Source: an uncultured Ignatzschineria sp.
GTDB taxonomy: Bacteria > Pseudomonadota > Gammaproteobacteria > Cardiobacteriales > Wohlfahrtiimonadaceae
Assembly: GCA_945639195.1 (NCBI GenBank)
Contig: CALZEE010000002.1
Span: 288,817 to 352,816, forward strand
Length of the DNA: 64,000 nucleotides
Direction: 5' to 3'
Shown here: positions 1 through 9,202 of the stretch, in pieces
Position numbering within the stretch: the stretch's first letter is position 1
Layout of the letters: each line of letters opens with the position of its first letter
Translations under genes and position numbers: made by a program
The notes under the pieces: model-generated
Told to the model about the DNA's origin: nothing
Database searches by the model: none
What the model saw: only the letters and a program-made list of their open reading frames with translations

Positions 1-144
1 TGTGGATCTGGCAAACCTTACAATGAGTGCCACGGCGCTATCGTACTCACAGAAGAAGAGCATGATCTTTTCCACGTTGGTCGAAACGATGAGTGCCCAT
101 GTGGTTCTGGCGCAAGATTTAAAAACTGCCACGGTAAGATCTAA
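1..144 (+). CDS. secA: C-terminal end of SecA-like protein with tandem SEC-C motifs (partial)
   Basis: An open frame enters from the left edge and stops at TAA 142-144, giving 47 residues. Two SEC-C type zinc-binding motifs are visible: [12 protein letters not shown] at the very start (its leading CxC half may be cut by the edge) and [17 protein letters not shown] at the end. The [11 protein letters not shown]...CHG ending is the classic C-terminus of the preprotein translocase ATPase SecA, which binds zinc and SecB. Most SecA proteins have one such motif, so the apparent doubling is unusual. Another SEC-C protein cannot be excluded because the rest of the gene is outside the window. A strong terminator follows. 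Confidence 0.62.
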   Translation, partial: CGSGKPYNECHGAIVLTEEEHDLFHVGRNDECPCGSGARFKNCHGKI

Positions 145-170
145 TTTTCTAGCTTTGCAGTAACAATCTA

Positions 171-204
171 AAATCCCCTGATATTTGTATCAGGGGATTT
201 TTTT
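171..204 (+). terminator. Intrinsic terminator after secA-like gene
   Basis: A 12-bp stem (AAATCCCCTGAT / ATCAGGGGATTT) with a 6-nt loop runs into a T tract, 27 bases after the stop codon. Confidence 0.9.
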
Positions 205-233
205 CGTCCCCAATAATTGTGCTGGGTTTTATT

Positions 234-670
234 GTTATTAGAAAATGCCGGAAATGCCGGGAAAATGGCTGAGCTTCAAAACCGATCCCGCAACGGCATC
301 AGGGGCAAGATAGATCATGATTTTCCTCATGAGTGTTTTTTAATAAAGGATAGATAAAAGAGAAAAGGGCAGTTATTTCGCTGGCGTACGTTTTACCTAC
401 AGCGTGCAAGCATTCGCCCCAGCTTTGAGAACATCGTGACAGTATCAGCTGATTGTTATCAGAAAATGCCGGAAATGCCGGAAATGCCGGGAAAATGACT
501 GAGCTTCAAAATCAATCCCGTATCGGCATATGAAGCAGATCGTTATTTCGCTGGCGCACGCTCCATCTACAGCGTGCAAGCATTCGACCCAGCTTTGAGA
601 ACATCGTGACAGTATCAGCTGATTGCTATCAGACAATGCCGGAAATGCCGGCAGAATAGCTGAGCTTTAT
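234..670. repeat. Imperfect tandem repeat array (170-bp unit) studded with ATGCCGG
   Basis: A unit of about 170 bp starts at 372 (GTTATTTCGCTGGCG) and again at 542, with long shared blocks (AGCGTGCAAGCATTCG, AGCTTTGAGAACATCGTGAC, AGTATCAGCTGATTG). The tail sub-block, GTTATCAGAAAATGCCGG followed by GAGCTT, occurs three times, at 234, 455 and 625. It carries 2, 3 and 2 head-to-tail copies of GAAATGCCG. No convincing gene lies in the 590-bp gap between secA and the next gene. The array is not bounded by a recognisable insertion sequence. It is the densest spot of a heptamer that is over-represented in the whole window. Confidence 0.8.
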
Positions 671-683
671 AAAACCAATATGC

Positions 684-713
684 ACAAAAAAGCCACCGTA
701 ATAACGATGGCTT
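684..713 (-). terminator. Terminator of the minus-strand hypothetical gene
   Basis: On the minus strand AGCCATCG - TTATTA - CGGTGGCT is followed by six T residues, 22 bases past the stop of the gene ending at 735. One G-T wobble is present. Confidence 0.8.
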
Positions 714-734
714 CTGATCTAACGAGATACAATC

Positions 735-1637
735 CTACAACGCTTTAATATGTGTTGTGAGCTGTGCTCGCGCCTTATCGATGGTCATGTCGCCTTTAAA
801 GAAATCAACATCCATCACTTCAAATTTTTGATACGGAATCTTGTGCATCTTAAAGAGATGCTCAAGGCGCATTGTCGTCAGCGCATAAGCTTCAAAGCCT
901 TGCACATAGTCGCTCATCGCTTCTTCATAAATCGATGGATGCGCAACGTAGAATGCCACTTCATCGAGCTTCCAATACATAATGTGGCCACTGCCGAGCG
1001 TGTGGAGCTTCTCTGTTTGATCGAAGATCACCGCTTGCATGATTTCCCATAGCTCTTCCAAACCGATTTGAATCAACTGTGACGCAAAGAGGCCATTTAG
1101 ATCCGCGAGCGTTACAATCGACATATTCATGATTTTTTGGTCGAACGCTTGTTCAAAGTCCGTCACGACTTTTCCATTTAAGTGTGCTTTAGTAATCAGC
1201 TCTGTTTCAAGAAGCTTAATAAAACTCTCAGCTTCTGCGGTTTCCGGCATTACAACGGTAAAGGGAAGCACTTCTAACACATCTGCAAAGTCATTAAGCT
1301 CTTTATTGAAGTGGGAAATCTCAAATGCTTCTTCTGTAGTACCAATACCAATCACCGATGGTTTGAAGTTTTTCTCACGGAAATTGATTTTTGAGAGTTC
1401 AAAAAGCTGTCTATAAATAGGGAAGCCCGGACGAATAATCTGATGTAGATGATAGATCGAACCCACCCCAATTAAACCGTAATTCGTGATTTCTGGGTAG
1501 TGCTCAGCAATATTTTGCCCAATCGTATGAAGAAGCTCAGTTGCATCATCTTTATTTAAGTAAAAAGGCTTGTCATCTTTCTTTGACTCATGCTGAATCA
1601 CAACAGCAAGATCGATTGTACGTAATCTGTTTTCCAT
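735..1637 (-). CDS. Unrecognised 300-residue protein
   Basis: I do not recognise a family for this 300-residue soluble protein. It has no signal peptide, membrane segment or obvious catalytic motif; it is acidic and rich in Phe, Leu and Glu. A central block (VGSIYHLHQIIRPGFPIY, then SVIGIGTTEEAF) looks like an ordinary globular fold. Two starts are possible: ATG at 1649 (MGTF) lacks a ribosome site, while ATG at 1637 (MENRLRT) has GGGA eight bases upstream, so the shorter form is preferred. The gene is monocistronic, has its own terminator, and is transcribed divergently from macAB. Codon use resembles its neighbours, so recent transfer is not suggested. Confidence 0.75.
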   Translation of the reverse strand: MENRLRTIDLAVVIQHESKKDDKPFYLNKDDATELLHTIGQNIAEHYPEITNYGLIGVGSIYHLHQIIRPGFPIYRQLFELSKINFREKNFKPSVIGIGTTEEAFEISHFNKELNDFADVLEVLPFTVVMPETAEAESFIKLLETELITKAHLNGKVVTDFEQAFDQKIMNMSIVTLADLNGLFASQLIQIGLEELWEIMQAVIFDQTEKLHTLGSGHIMYWKLDEVAFYVAHPSIYEEAMSDYVQGFEAYALTTMRLEHLFKMHKIPYQKFEVMDVDFFKGDMTIDKARAQLTTHIKAL

Positions 1638-1649
1638 GAAAGTTCCCAT

Positions 1650-1971
1650 ATAGTGGTCAATGAAATGTTGTACATATGTTCCGAGAATATTGATTCGTAA
1701 TTGTACGTCTTTCTGACCTTAAAACCAAAGATCGCAAGTAAAATCTACAAAGCATGGAATCTTTTGAAATAAATTGAGAGCAATTCTCTTTTGCGCTTAT
1801 ATTTCATTTAAGATAGTTATCATTTGCGATATACTATCCCTCACTCAAAAATCGTACAAAGTAGTATAATGATGAATTCGTCGATTCAATCTTCACCGAT
1901 AGCATGCGTGATATAGCAAAGGCCTTACTGCGCCATTACCGCACCCCATTCCCATACGTTTGATAGACACT
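1650..1971. other. Divergent intergenic region upstream of macAB
   Basis: This is 320 bp of AT-rich DNA between the divergent hypothetical gene and macA. It holds an inverted repeat GAGAGCAATTCTC near 1776-1788 and a GATAGTTATC element near 1813-1822 beside a TATACT-like hexamer near 1830-1835. These could be operator and promoter elements for macAB, but I cannot assign a regulator. No ORF of note is present. Confidence 0.35.
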
Positions 1972-3168
1972 ATGAAAAAAAACCGTAAATATCTTATTAG
2001 TTTTATCGTGATTCTTGTCGCCCTTATCGGGATCTACCTCTATGCATCGCCCAAAGAGAAAGTGAGTTATCTGACTTCGACCATCGAAAAGCGTGATTTG
2101 GAGGTAAATATCCTCGCATACGGCAAGATGGAAGCGTCTCAACAAGTGGATGTCGGGGCGCAGGTATCTGGGCAGATTCAAAAAATGTATGTCTCCCTTG
2201 GCGATAAGGTCAAGCGCGGGGATCGCCTCGTAGACATCGATGATCTTCCTCAGCAAAACAACCTCAAAGATAGCGAAGCCCGCCTTAAAAACATGATCGC
2301 GTCTAAAGTGGCAAAAGAAGCGCAACTGATCAATGCTCGCATTAATCGTGATCGTCAGCGTAATCTCATTAAAAATGGGGCAACAACACAATCAGATCTC
2401 GATTTAGCAGAAGCAAACCTCAAAGTTTATGAGGCAGAAGTCGAAGCCTTAATCGCACAGATCGCACAAGCCCAAATTGCACTAGATACTGCTGAGATTG
2501 ATCTCACCTATACTAAAATCACCTCTCCAATGGATGGCGTTGTTGTGGCAACGGTGGTTAAGGAGGGGCAAACAGTTAACTCTACCCAAACCGCCCCGAC
2601 AATCGTCAAGGTGGCAGATCTTTCCGTGATGACTATCAAAGCACAGATATCCGAGGCAGACGTGACAAAACTCACGCCGGGGATGAAAGCTTACTTCACG
2701 CTCCTGGGGGAGCCCAATAAACGCTATGAAGCGGTCTTAAGACAAATTGAGCCGGCGACAGAAACCTTCCAAACCACAACCGGAAATGCCGTTACTAACT
2801 TTAATGAAGCGGTCTATTACAACGGTCTTTTTGATGTTCAAAACCCTGATCAAATATTTTATATTGGCATGTCGACTCAGGTCTATATCGTGTTAGATGA
2901 AGCCATTGATGCGCTGACAATGCCGGTATCAGCCCTTCGCTTTAAGCCTCAAAATGAGATCAACGTTAAACCATCATCCGGCAAACGCATTGTTTGGGTA
3001 TTGGTTGATGAGTCAACAAATACCATTGCCAGACGTGAGATTGAAACAGGGATCTCGAATAATGTTGAAACCGAGGTATTGACTGGTTTAAATGTCGGCG
3101 ATAAAGTCATTACAGCGGAATCTTCCGGCATTTCAGCACCGCCTGCAGGCGCAATGAGAAGACGCTAA
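1972..3168 (+). CDS. macA: MacA-like periplasmic adaptor of a tripartite efflux pump
   Basis: This is the membrane-fusion protein that links the MacB ABC transporter to an outer-membrane TolC channel in macrolide or peptide efflux. It has one N-terminal membrane anchor (residues about 6-25), a barrel-sandwich/lipoyl half (VDVGAQVSGQIQKMYVSLGD), a long alpha-hairpin with heptad-like Ala/Glu/Gln (about 85-165), the second lipoyl half (SPMDGVVVATVVKEGQ), and beta-barrel and membrane-proximal domains. ATG at 1972 is preferred; an in-frame TTG lies 12 bases upstream. The stop overlaps the macB start in TAATG, implying translational coupling. No tolC gene is nearby, so the channel must be encoded elsewhere. 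The length of 398 residues is close to the usual MacA size. Confidence 0.93.
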   Translation: MKKNRKYLISFIVILVALIGIYLYASPKEKVSYLTSTIEKRDLEVNILAYGKMEASQQVDVGAQVSGQIQKMYVSLGDKVKRGDRLVDIDDLPQQNNLKDSEARLKNMIASKVAKEAQLINARINRDRQRNLIKNGATTQSDLDLAEANLKVYEAEVEALIAQIAQAQIALDTAEIDLTYTKITSPMDGVVVATVVKEGQTVNSTQTAPTIVKVADLSVMTIKAQISEADVTKLTPGMKAYFTLLGEPNKRYEAVLRQIEPATETFQTTTGNAVTNFNEAVYYNGLFDVQNPDQIFYIGMSTQVYIVLDEAIDALTMPVSALRFKPQNEINVKPSSGKRIVWVLVDESTNTIARREIETGISNNVETEVLTGLNVGDKVITAESSGISAPPAGAMRRR

Positions 3169-5138
3169 TGACAACATCCTCCGCAATACCACTGATCGAA
3201 CTACAAGATCTTCGACGCTCCTTTCAATCTGGAGATTTAGAAGTCGAAGTCTTAAAAGGCATCTCGCTCACGATTGAAAAGGGTGAGTTTATTGCCATTA
3301 TGGGCGCTTCTGGCTCAGGTAAATCGACCCTCATGAATATCATTGGCGGGCTCGACTATCTCTCCGCCGGCAATTATCGCTTTAAAGGTAAAGAGATTAC
3401 CCACTATAGTGAAGATGAGCTTGCCGAGCTTCGCCGAGAGCATTTTGGTTTTATCTTCCAGCGCTATCATCTCCTTAATAGCTTAACGGCTGAGGGGAAT
3501 GTGGAAATGCCGGCAATTTATTCAGGAATGCCGGCACATCTGCGCCATGAAAGGGCGAGTGAAATCCTCTCACGCTTGGGTTTAGCAGAACGCATCCGTT
3601 ACTATCCGACGCAACTCTCTGGTGGTCAGCAACAACGTGTGAGTATTGCGCGCGCATTGATGAATGGCGGGGAGATCATTCTTGCTGATGAACCCACTGG
3701 CGCCCTCGATAGTGAGAGCGGGAAAGCCGTTCTTGAGATTTTAAAAGAACTCAATGAAGCCGGGCATACGATCATCATGGTCACCCATGATCCAGACGTT
3801 GCATCTCACGCCAATCGTATTATAGAGATTAAAGATGGGCTGATTATTGATGATCAACGCAATCACCCACAACCGCCTTTAACAGAAATAGCGGTAGATG
3901 AGCGCGCATGGAAACGCGCTTCGGGCTTTTCCCATCTGTGGCTCCGACTGACCAACGCCTTTAAGATGGCGATTGTCTCTATGATGATGCAACGCTTACG
4001 GACCTTTTTAACAATGCTGGGGATTATTATCGGGATCGCGGCGGTGGTACTCGTTATTGCACTCGGACGGGGTTCTACTGATCAGATTATTGCCGATATT
4101 CGGCAAATGGGCACCAATACGCTGACCGTTTACCCCGGCACGGGATTTGGGGATCGGCGCTCACAAAGCGTGCAATCCCTTCGCCCAAGCGATGTTGAGG
4201 CGCTCCAAAAACTGCCCTTTATCCATAGCGTCACGCCGGTAGTTGCTTCGGCTGTTGAAGCGCGCTATGGCAATATCTCTGCCGTAAATACACAAGTGCA
4301 GGGCGTTGGCTGGCAATTTTTTGATGTACAAGGCTACGAAATCTCGCAAGGGATCGCATTTGATGAAGAGAGCGAGGAAACACTCGCGCTTGAAGCGGTC
4401 GTTGATGAAAACACCCTTAAAACGCTCTTCCCAAATGGTGGGAATCCATTAGGCGAAGTGATTATCTTAGGGCAATTGCCAGTGCAGATTATTGGCGTTG
4501 CGAAATCTAAGTCGCAAGGCATGTTTAGCAGCGAGAATATGAGCATCTGGATTCCATACTCAACTGCGATGCGCCGAATGACAGGAAGTACTTCTTTTAG
4601 AAATATCACGATTCGTATTAACGATGGCATTGATACATCGCTAGCAGAGAAGAGCATTACGGATATCCTAACGGATCTGCATGGTAAAAAAGATTTCTTT
4701 ATCTATAACGCAGACGCGATTAAAGAGATGGTGGAATCCACAACAATGGTCATGCGTATCTTGATTACCTCTATTGCTTTGATTTCGTTACTCGTTGGTG
4801 GGATTGGCGTGATGAATATTATGCTCGTTTCTGTGGCAGAGCGCACCAAAGAGATTGGGATGCGGATGGCAGTTGGCGCACGAAAGAGTGACATATCTCA
4901 ACAATTTCTCATTGAATCTGTGCTCGTTTGCCTGCTTGGGGGTATCATTGGATTGATGCTTGCGCTTTCTGTGGGTCTTCTCATCAAACAAGCAGGCGGT
5001 GTGATCCCCTTAAGCTTCTCAATCCCCTCAATCGTTTTCTCCTTTGTTGCAGCCTTTATGATCGGAATTCTTTTTGGATTTTTCCCAGCAAAGAAAGCGG
5101 CAGAGCTTGCACCGATTGAAGCACTTGAGCGATCATAA
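3168..5138 (+). CDS. macB: MacB-type ABC transporter, ATPase-permease fusion
   Basis: This 656-residue protein is the inner-membrane part of the MacAB efflux pump. The N-terminal ATPase domain shows Walker A (GASGSGKST, 46-54), the signature LSGGQQQRVSIARAL and Walker B IILADEPTGALD. A linker leads to transmembrane helix 1 (LTMLGIIIGIAAVVLVIALG), a large periplasmic domain, and three C-terminal helices of the FtsX/MacB permease type (IALISLLVGGIGVMNIMLVS onward, with the EIGMRMAVGAR coupling motif). Gene order macA-macB and the 1-bp overlap support a dedicated pump. The substrate is unknown; macrolides, lipoproteins, peptides and siderophores are known for the family. Two ATGCCGG motifs 21 bp apart lie inside the gene at 3507 and 3528. 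Confidence 0.95.
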   Translation: MTTSSAIPLIELQDLRRSFQSGDLEVEVLKGISLTIEKGEFIAIMGASGSGKSTLMNIIGGLDYLSAGNYRFKGKEITHYSEDELAELRREHFGFIFQRYHLLNSLTAEGNVEMPAIYSGMPAHLRHERASEILSRLGLAERIRYYPTQLSGGQQQRVSIARALMNGGEIILADEPTGALDSESGKAVLEILKELNEAGHTIIMVTHDPDVASHANRIIEIKDGLIIDDQRNHPQPPLTEIAVDERAWKRASGFSHLWLRLTNAFKMAIVSMMMQRLRTFLTMLGIIIGIAAVVLVIALGRGSTDQIIADIRQMGTNTLTVYPGTGFGDRRSQSVQSLRPSDVEALQKLPFIHSVTPVVASAVEARYGNISAVNTQVQGVGWQFFDVQGYEISQGIAFDEESEETLALEAVVDENTLKTLFPNGGNPLGEVIILGQLPVQIIGVAKSKSQGMFSSENMSIWIPYSTAMRRMTGSTSFRNITIRINDGIDTSLAEKSITDILTDLHGKKDFFIYNADAIKEMVESTTMVMRILITSIALISLLVGGIGVMNIMLVSVAERTKEIGMRMAVGARKSDISQQFLIESVLVCLLGGIIGLMLALSVGLLIKQAGGVIPLSFSIPSIVFSFVAAFMIGILFGFFPAKKAAELAPIEALERS

Positions 5139-5209
5139 CAGCGATTTAGCAAGTTTATGGATAATATCTCACCGTTTTATGATGATGAGATTGAAAAATT
5201 TGTCATAAC

Positions 5210-5238
5210 TTGGCAAACTGATGCAGCTTAGGTTTAAT
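5210..5238 (+). promoter_or_regulatory. Candidate sigma-70 promoter of sdhCDAB
   Basis: TTGGCA (5210-5215), a 17-bp spacer and TTTAAT (5233-5238) lie 35 bp before sdhC. This is a match by eye only. Confidence 0.45.
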
Positions 5239-5272
5239 ATGTATGTATAATTTTAATAATTGGAGTCTATCT

Positions 5273-5662
5273 ATGAGTCAAAATAAACGGCCGTTATCGC
5301 CATTTATGCTCGGTAGTGGTTACAAATTGCAACTTACTTCGGTAATGAGCTTTTTACACCGTTTATCGGGTATTGCTTTGGTTTTAGTATTACTTGTCAT
5401 TGGTGCATGGTTCTGTGCACTTGCTGCAGGCCCTCGCGCATTTGCAACGATGACTGCGGTACTCACAAATCCCCTAATGATCATTCTTGTAATGGCAGGG
5501 ACCTTTGCTGGATGCTACCACTTCTGTAACGGTATCCGTCATCTCTTCTGGGATGCTGGTAAAGGCGTTGATATTGAATCTGCAAAGAAAAGTGCACGCA
5601 TCGTTCAGATCGCAGCACCTGTATTAGCAGTGCTTATTATCATCGTTGGTTTTGCAATCTAA
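5273..5662 (+). CDS. sdhC: Succinate dehydrogenase cytochrome b556 subunit
   Basis: Membrane anchor of complex II that binds heme b and ubiquinone. The start is ATG 5273 (MSQNKRPLSPFML), preceded by GGAG at 7-bp spacing; longer in-frame extensions lack a ribosome site. The protein of 129 residues has three transmembrane helices. It carries the SdhC hallmark FLHRLSG near residue 30 and a conserved His in the second helix block (CYHFCNGIRHLFWD), the region that supplies the heme ligand in this family. The gene is first in sdhCDAB, 9 bp before sdhD. Confidence 0.96.
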   Translation: MSQNKRPLSPFMLGSGYKLQLTSVMSFLHRLSGIALVLVLLVIGAWFCALAAGPRAFATMTAVLTNPLMIILVMAGTFAGCYHFCNGIRHLFWDAGKGVDIESAKKSARIVQIAAPVLAVLIIIVGFAI

Positions 5663-5671
5663 GGAGCGATC

Positions 5672-6079
5672 ATGAAAAGATATCAATCACCATTAGGCCG
5701 CGTTAAAGGCTTAGGTTCAGCACATTCAGGCTCACGCTCATGGTTAGCCCAAAAAGTTTCTGCGGTTGTTCTTGCAGTACTGTTCCTCTGGTTCGCTTTC
5801 TCATTTGCATCACTCTATGGTGCAAGCCATCAAGAAGCTGCTCTTTGGGTAGGCTCACCACTTAATACTGTTCTCTTAATCGTATTTATTGTAGCGGGAA
5901 TTTATCACGCTATTTTAGGCCTTCAAGTTGTCATCGAAGACTACGTGAGCAAAACATGCCAACGTATCGTGATCTTGACTGCAATGCGTGTGATTTTAAC
6001 CATTATCGGTCTCGGTATTGTATGGGCAATCATCCGCACTGGCGTATTAGTGTCTGCATTTACTGCAATGATGGGCTAG
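5672..6079 (+). CDS. sdhD: Succinate dehydrogenase hydrophobic anchor subunit
   Basis: Second membrane anchor of complex II, 135 residues with three hydrophobic segments. The N-terminal SPLGRVKGLGSAHSG and the IYHAILGLQVVIEDYV block (His for heme, Asp-Tyr near the quinone site) are typical of SdhD. A GGAG ribosome site lies at 5663-5666. The gene sits between sdhC and sdhA in one transcript. Confidence 0.96.
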   Translation: MKRYQSPLGRVKGLGSAHSGSRSWLAQKVSAVVLAVLFLWFAFSFASLYGASHQEAALWVGSPLNTVLLIVFIVAGIYHAILGLQVVIEDYVSKTCQRIVILTAMRVILTIIGLGIVWAIIRTGVLVSAFTAMMG

Positions 6080-6124
6080 AACTAGATTTAATTAACAGAA
6101 TAAAAATTCTCGGAGTTTTAATCG

Positions 6125-7927
6125 ATGAGTAACTTAAAAGAGTATAAAGATTACAAAATTGAAGAGCATGTTTACGACGTTGTTGTCGTAGGTGCTGGTG
6201 GTGCGGGTCTCCGTGCAACACTTGGTATGGCAGAAAAAGGCTTCAAAACTGCTTGTGTTACAAAAGTATTCCCAACACGTTCACACACTGTTGCAGCGCA
6301 AGGTGGTGTTTCTGCAGCGCTTGGTAACATGGGTGAAGATGATTGGCGCTGGCACATGTATGACACTGTTAAAGGTTCTGACTGGTTAGGTGACCAAGAT
6401 GCAATCGAATACATGTGTCGTGAAGCGATTCCTGCAATCTTAGAGCTTGAGCATTACGGTTTACCATTCTCACGTACTGAAGATGGAAAAATCTATCAGC
6501 GTCCATTTGGTGGGATGACCACTAACTTTGGTGAAGGCCAAGCACAAAGAACATGTGCTGCAGCTGACCGTACAGGTCATGCAATGCTTCATACGCTTTA
6601 TCAGCAATCACTTAAACACAATGCAGAATTCTACATTGAGTACTTCGCAGTAGACCTCTTAATGGATAACGGCGAATGCCGCGGGGTTGTAGCTTGGGAC
6701 TTAGCTGAAGGAACAATGCACGTATTCCGTTCACAAATGGTTGTATTAGCAACGGGTGGATACGGTCGTTCATACTTCTCAGCAACATCAGCACATACTT
6801 GTACTGGTGACGGTAACGGAATGGTTGCTCGTGCAGGTCTTCCACTTCAAGACATGGAATTCGTTCAGTTCCACCCAACCGGTATCTACGGCGCGGGTTG
6901 CTTAATTACTGAGGGTGTTCGTGGGGAAGGTGGTTACTTAACTAACTCAAACGGCGAGCGCTTCATGGAGCGTTATGCACCTAATGCGAAAGACTTAGCA
7001 TCACGTGACGTTGTTTCACGTTCAATGTTGATCGAAATCCGTGAAGGCCGAGGCGTAGGTCCTAAAAAAGACCACATCTATCTTCACCTTGAGCATTTAG
7101 GTCCTGAAGTAATCGAAGAGCGCCTTCCAAGTATCGCTGAGAGCGCGAGAATCTTCGCAGACGTTGACGTTCGTAAAGAGCCGATCCCTGTAATTCCTAC
7201 CGTTCACTACAACATGGGTGGAGTTCCAACGAACTACCACGGTGAAGTTGTAACATTGAAAGATGGTAACCCAGACTTTATCGTTCCTGGTCTTATGGCG
7301 ATTGGTGAAGCAGCGTGTGTATCTGTTCATGGTGCTAACCGTCTTGGTTCAAACTCACTCCTTGACTTAGTGGTCTTTGGACGTGCAGCAGCTAACCGCG
7401 CAGCTGAGATCTTAAAACCAAACGCTGACCATAAAGCAATGGATGATCAAAAAGTCATTGATATCTTAGATCGCTTCGACAAAATCCGTCATGCTGATGG
7501 AAACGTTCCTACAGCGGTTCTTCGCGACAAAATGCAACGTGCAATGCAAGAAGACGTTGCAGTATTCCGTATGCAAGAAACGCTTGAAGACGGTGTTAGA
7601 CGTGTTGATGAAGCATTTAAAGAATTCAATGACATCAAAGTTCATGACAGAAGCTTAATCTGGAACTCAGACTTAGTAGAAACACTTGAACTCTCTAACC
7701 TTTTAATCTGTGCTGTTGCAACAGTGAAATCAGCGGTTAACCGTACTGAATCACGTGGTGCGCATGCTCGTGAAGACTATCCAAACCGTGATGACGTGAA
7801 CTGGATGAAACACACCTTTGCGTGGATTGATCCAAATGGTGAAGTGACAATCGATTATCGACCTGTACACACCTACACGCTCACAGACGAAGTTCAATAT
7901 ATCGAACCTAAGGAACGTACTTACTAA
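6125..7927 (+). CDS. sdhA: Succinate dehydrogenase flavoprotein subunit
   Basis: Catalytic subunit oxidising succinate to fumarate. The Rossmann motif [12 protein letters not shown] (about 20-31) binds FAD, and His54 in SHTVAAQGG matches the covalent FAD attachment site. The substrate-site segments [22 protein letters not shown] and [22 protein letters not shown] are intact. At 600 residues the length is normal. Codon use is strongly biased to abundant tRNAs compared with the neighbours, as expected for a highly expressed respiratory gene. It is separated from sdhB by 82 bp with no terminator. Confidence 0.98.
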   Translation: MSNLKEYKDYKIEEHVYDVVVVGAGGAGLRATLGMAEKGFKTACVTKVFPTRSHTVAAQGGVSAALGNMGEDDWRWHMYDTVKGSDWLGDQDAIEYMCREAIPAILELEHYGLPFSRTEDGKIYQRPFGGMTTNFGEGQAQRTCAAADRTGHAMLHTLYQQSLKHNAEFYIEYFAVDLLMDNGECRGVVAWDLAEGTMHVFRSQMVVLATGGYGRSYFSATSAHTCTGDGNGMVARAGLPLQDMEFVQFHPTGIYGAGCLITEGVRGEGGYLTNSNGERFMERYAPNAKDLASRDVVSRSMLIEIREGRGVGPKKDHIYLHLEHLGPEVIEERLPSIAESARIFADVDVRKEPIPVIPTVHYNMGGVPTNYHGEVVTLKDGNPDFIVPGLMAIGEAACVSVHGANRLGSNSLLDLVVFGRAAANRAAEILKPNADHKAMDDQKVIDILDRFDKIRHADGNVPTAVLRDKMQRAMQEDVAVFRMQETLEDGVRRVDEAFKEFNDIKVHDRSLIWNSDLVETLELSNLLICAVATVKSAVNRTESRGAHAREDYPNRDDVNWMKHTFAWIDPNGEVTIDYRPVHTYTLTDEVQYIEPKERTY

Positions 7928-8009
7928 TTGCAGTGGCTGACAAATTCGAGGATCGACTCATTTGTCAGCAAATCACTAGTAAGACAGGTTAAAGGAAAAG
8001 GAAAATATT

Positions 8010-8786
8010 ATGGCTGAATTTAAATTACCCGCAAATTCGGTTGTTAAAGAAGGTAAATTCTTTAAAAACGAAAATGCGACCAATAAACGAGTTTTCAAAG
8101 TTTATCGTTGGAGCCCAGATACTGGGGAAAATCCACGTTACGATCGTTTTGAAGTAGATCTTGATGCATGTGGTCCGATGATTCTTGATGCGTTATTACT
8201 CATCAAAAACACAATGGATCCAACCTTAACACTTCGTAGATCATGTCGTGAAGGGGTTTGTGGTTCATGTGCGATGAATATCGACGGAACAAACACACTT
8301 GCATGTACAAAAGCAATTAGTGCAGTAGAAGCGGCTGAGGTTTCAATCAATCCACTTCCACACATGCATGTTGTGAAAGACTTAGTACCTGACTTAACGC
8401 ATTTCTATGCACAGTACGCGTCTATCAAGCCATGGCTTCAAACGGATACAGCAACACCACCACGCGAGCGCCTTCAATCGATTGAAGAACGTCGTAAGCT
8501 TGATGGTTACTATGAGTGTATCCTTTGTGCATCATGTTCAACATCATGCCCAAGCTACTGGTGGAACTCAGATAAATACTTAGGTCCTGCGGTTCTTCTT
8601 CAAGCATATCGCTTCATCTCAGATACACGTGATGAATATACTGGCGATCGCTTAGATGAACTTGAAGACCCATTCAAGCTTTATCGTTGCCACACAATCA
8701 TGAACTGTACAAATACTTGCCCTAAAGGCTTGAACCCTGCAAAAGCAATCGCAGAGATCAAAAAATTAATGGTTGCAAGACACTAA
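8010..8786 (+). CDS. sdhB: Succinate dehydrogenase iron-sulfur subunit
   Basis: Electron-transfer subunit of complex II, 258 residues. Cys79, Cys84, Cys87 and Cys99 ([13 protein letters not shown] ... LAC) form the [2Fe-2S] site. [15 protein letters not shown] and [17 protein letters not shown] supply the [4Fe-4S] and [3Fe-4S] ligands. The N-terminus is some 20 residues longer than in E. coli. It ends the operon: unlike in many proteobacteria, sucAB does not follow, and a strong terminator closes the unit. Confidence 0.98.
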   Translation: MAEFKLPANSVVKEGKFFKNENATNKRVFKVYRWSPDTGENPRYDRFEVDLDACGPMILDALLLIKNTMDPTLTLRRSCREGVCGSCAMNIDGTNTLACTKAISAVEAAEVSINPLPHMHVVKDLVPDLTHFYAQYASIKPWLQTDTATPPRERLQSIEERRKLDGYYECILCASCSTSCPSYWWNSDKYLGPAVLLQAYRFISDTRDEYTGDRLDELEDPFKLYRCHTIMNCTNTCPKGLNPAKAIAEIKKLMVARH

Positions 8787-8846
8787 TACAGTCTCAATGA
8801 GTTTCAAGCAGATCATCATTTCGATTTAATCTACTCGAAACAACAC

Positions 8847-8884
8847 AAAAGCGCTCCGGATCTAGATCCGGAGCGCTTTTTTAT
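8847..8884 (+). terminator. Terminator of sdhCDAB (34-nt perfect palindrome)
   Basis: A perfect palindrome at 8847-8880, centred on TCTAGA with arms starting AAAAGCGCTCCGG, runs into T residues. Because it starts with A residues it could work in both directions. The rest of the gap to 9128 holds only a short (ATAAACAT)-like triplet near 8905-8930 and no credible gene. Confidence 0.93.
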
Positions 8885-9127
8885 GCCCTTCATAAAAGTG
8901 CGTATAAATATATAAACATATAAACATATAAACGCATTGTCACAGATGCAGAATCTTATTGAGCGATCGCTCATAAGATGAATTTAAAACAAGATAATAT
9001 CCTACTGCGGGCACGGGATCTAAAGATGAGTGCAAGCGTTCCTCCCGCCATCAATCAGATGCTCTTAAGAAACATACAATTAGGCTTCACAAGCGAGCAG
9101 GGATGCCATAAGAAATCTGACACAATA

Positions 9128-9160
9128 AAAACGCCCAGAAAGAGTCTCTCTGGGCGTTCA
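9128..9160 (-). terminator. Terminator of the MscS-like gene
   Basis: Stem AACGCCCAGA / TCTGGGCGTT (9130-9139 / 9149-9158), followed on the minus strand by TTTTATTG. Confidence 0.88.
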
Positions 9161-9202
9161 TTATGAAAACGTGTTATTCATTCATACGAATGAATTTGCT
9201 TG

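Noticed and set aside
445..636. 63-codon minus-strand ORF in the repeat array
   Set aside because: It is made of the tandem repeats (RHFRHFRHF comes from the 9-mer units), with no ribosome site or family.
8903..8930. Short ATAAACAT triplet as a CRISPR or iteron seed
   Set aside because: Only three 9-10 bp units in AT-rich DNA; no spacers, no replication gene nearby.
8978..9166. 62-codon plus-strand ORF between sdhB and the MscS-like gene
   Set aside because: It runs through the terminator hairpin at 9128-9160 and has no ribosome site or recognisable motif.
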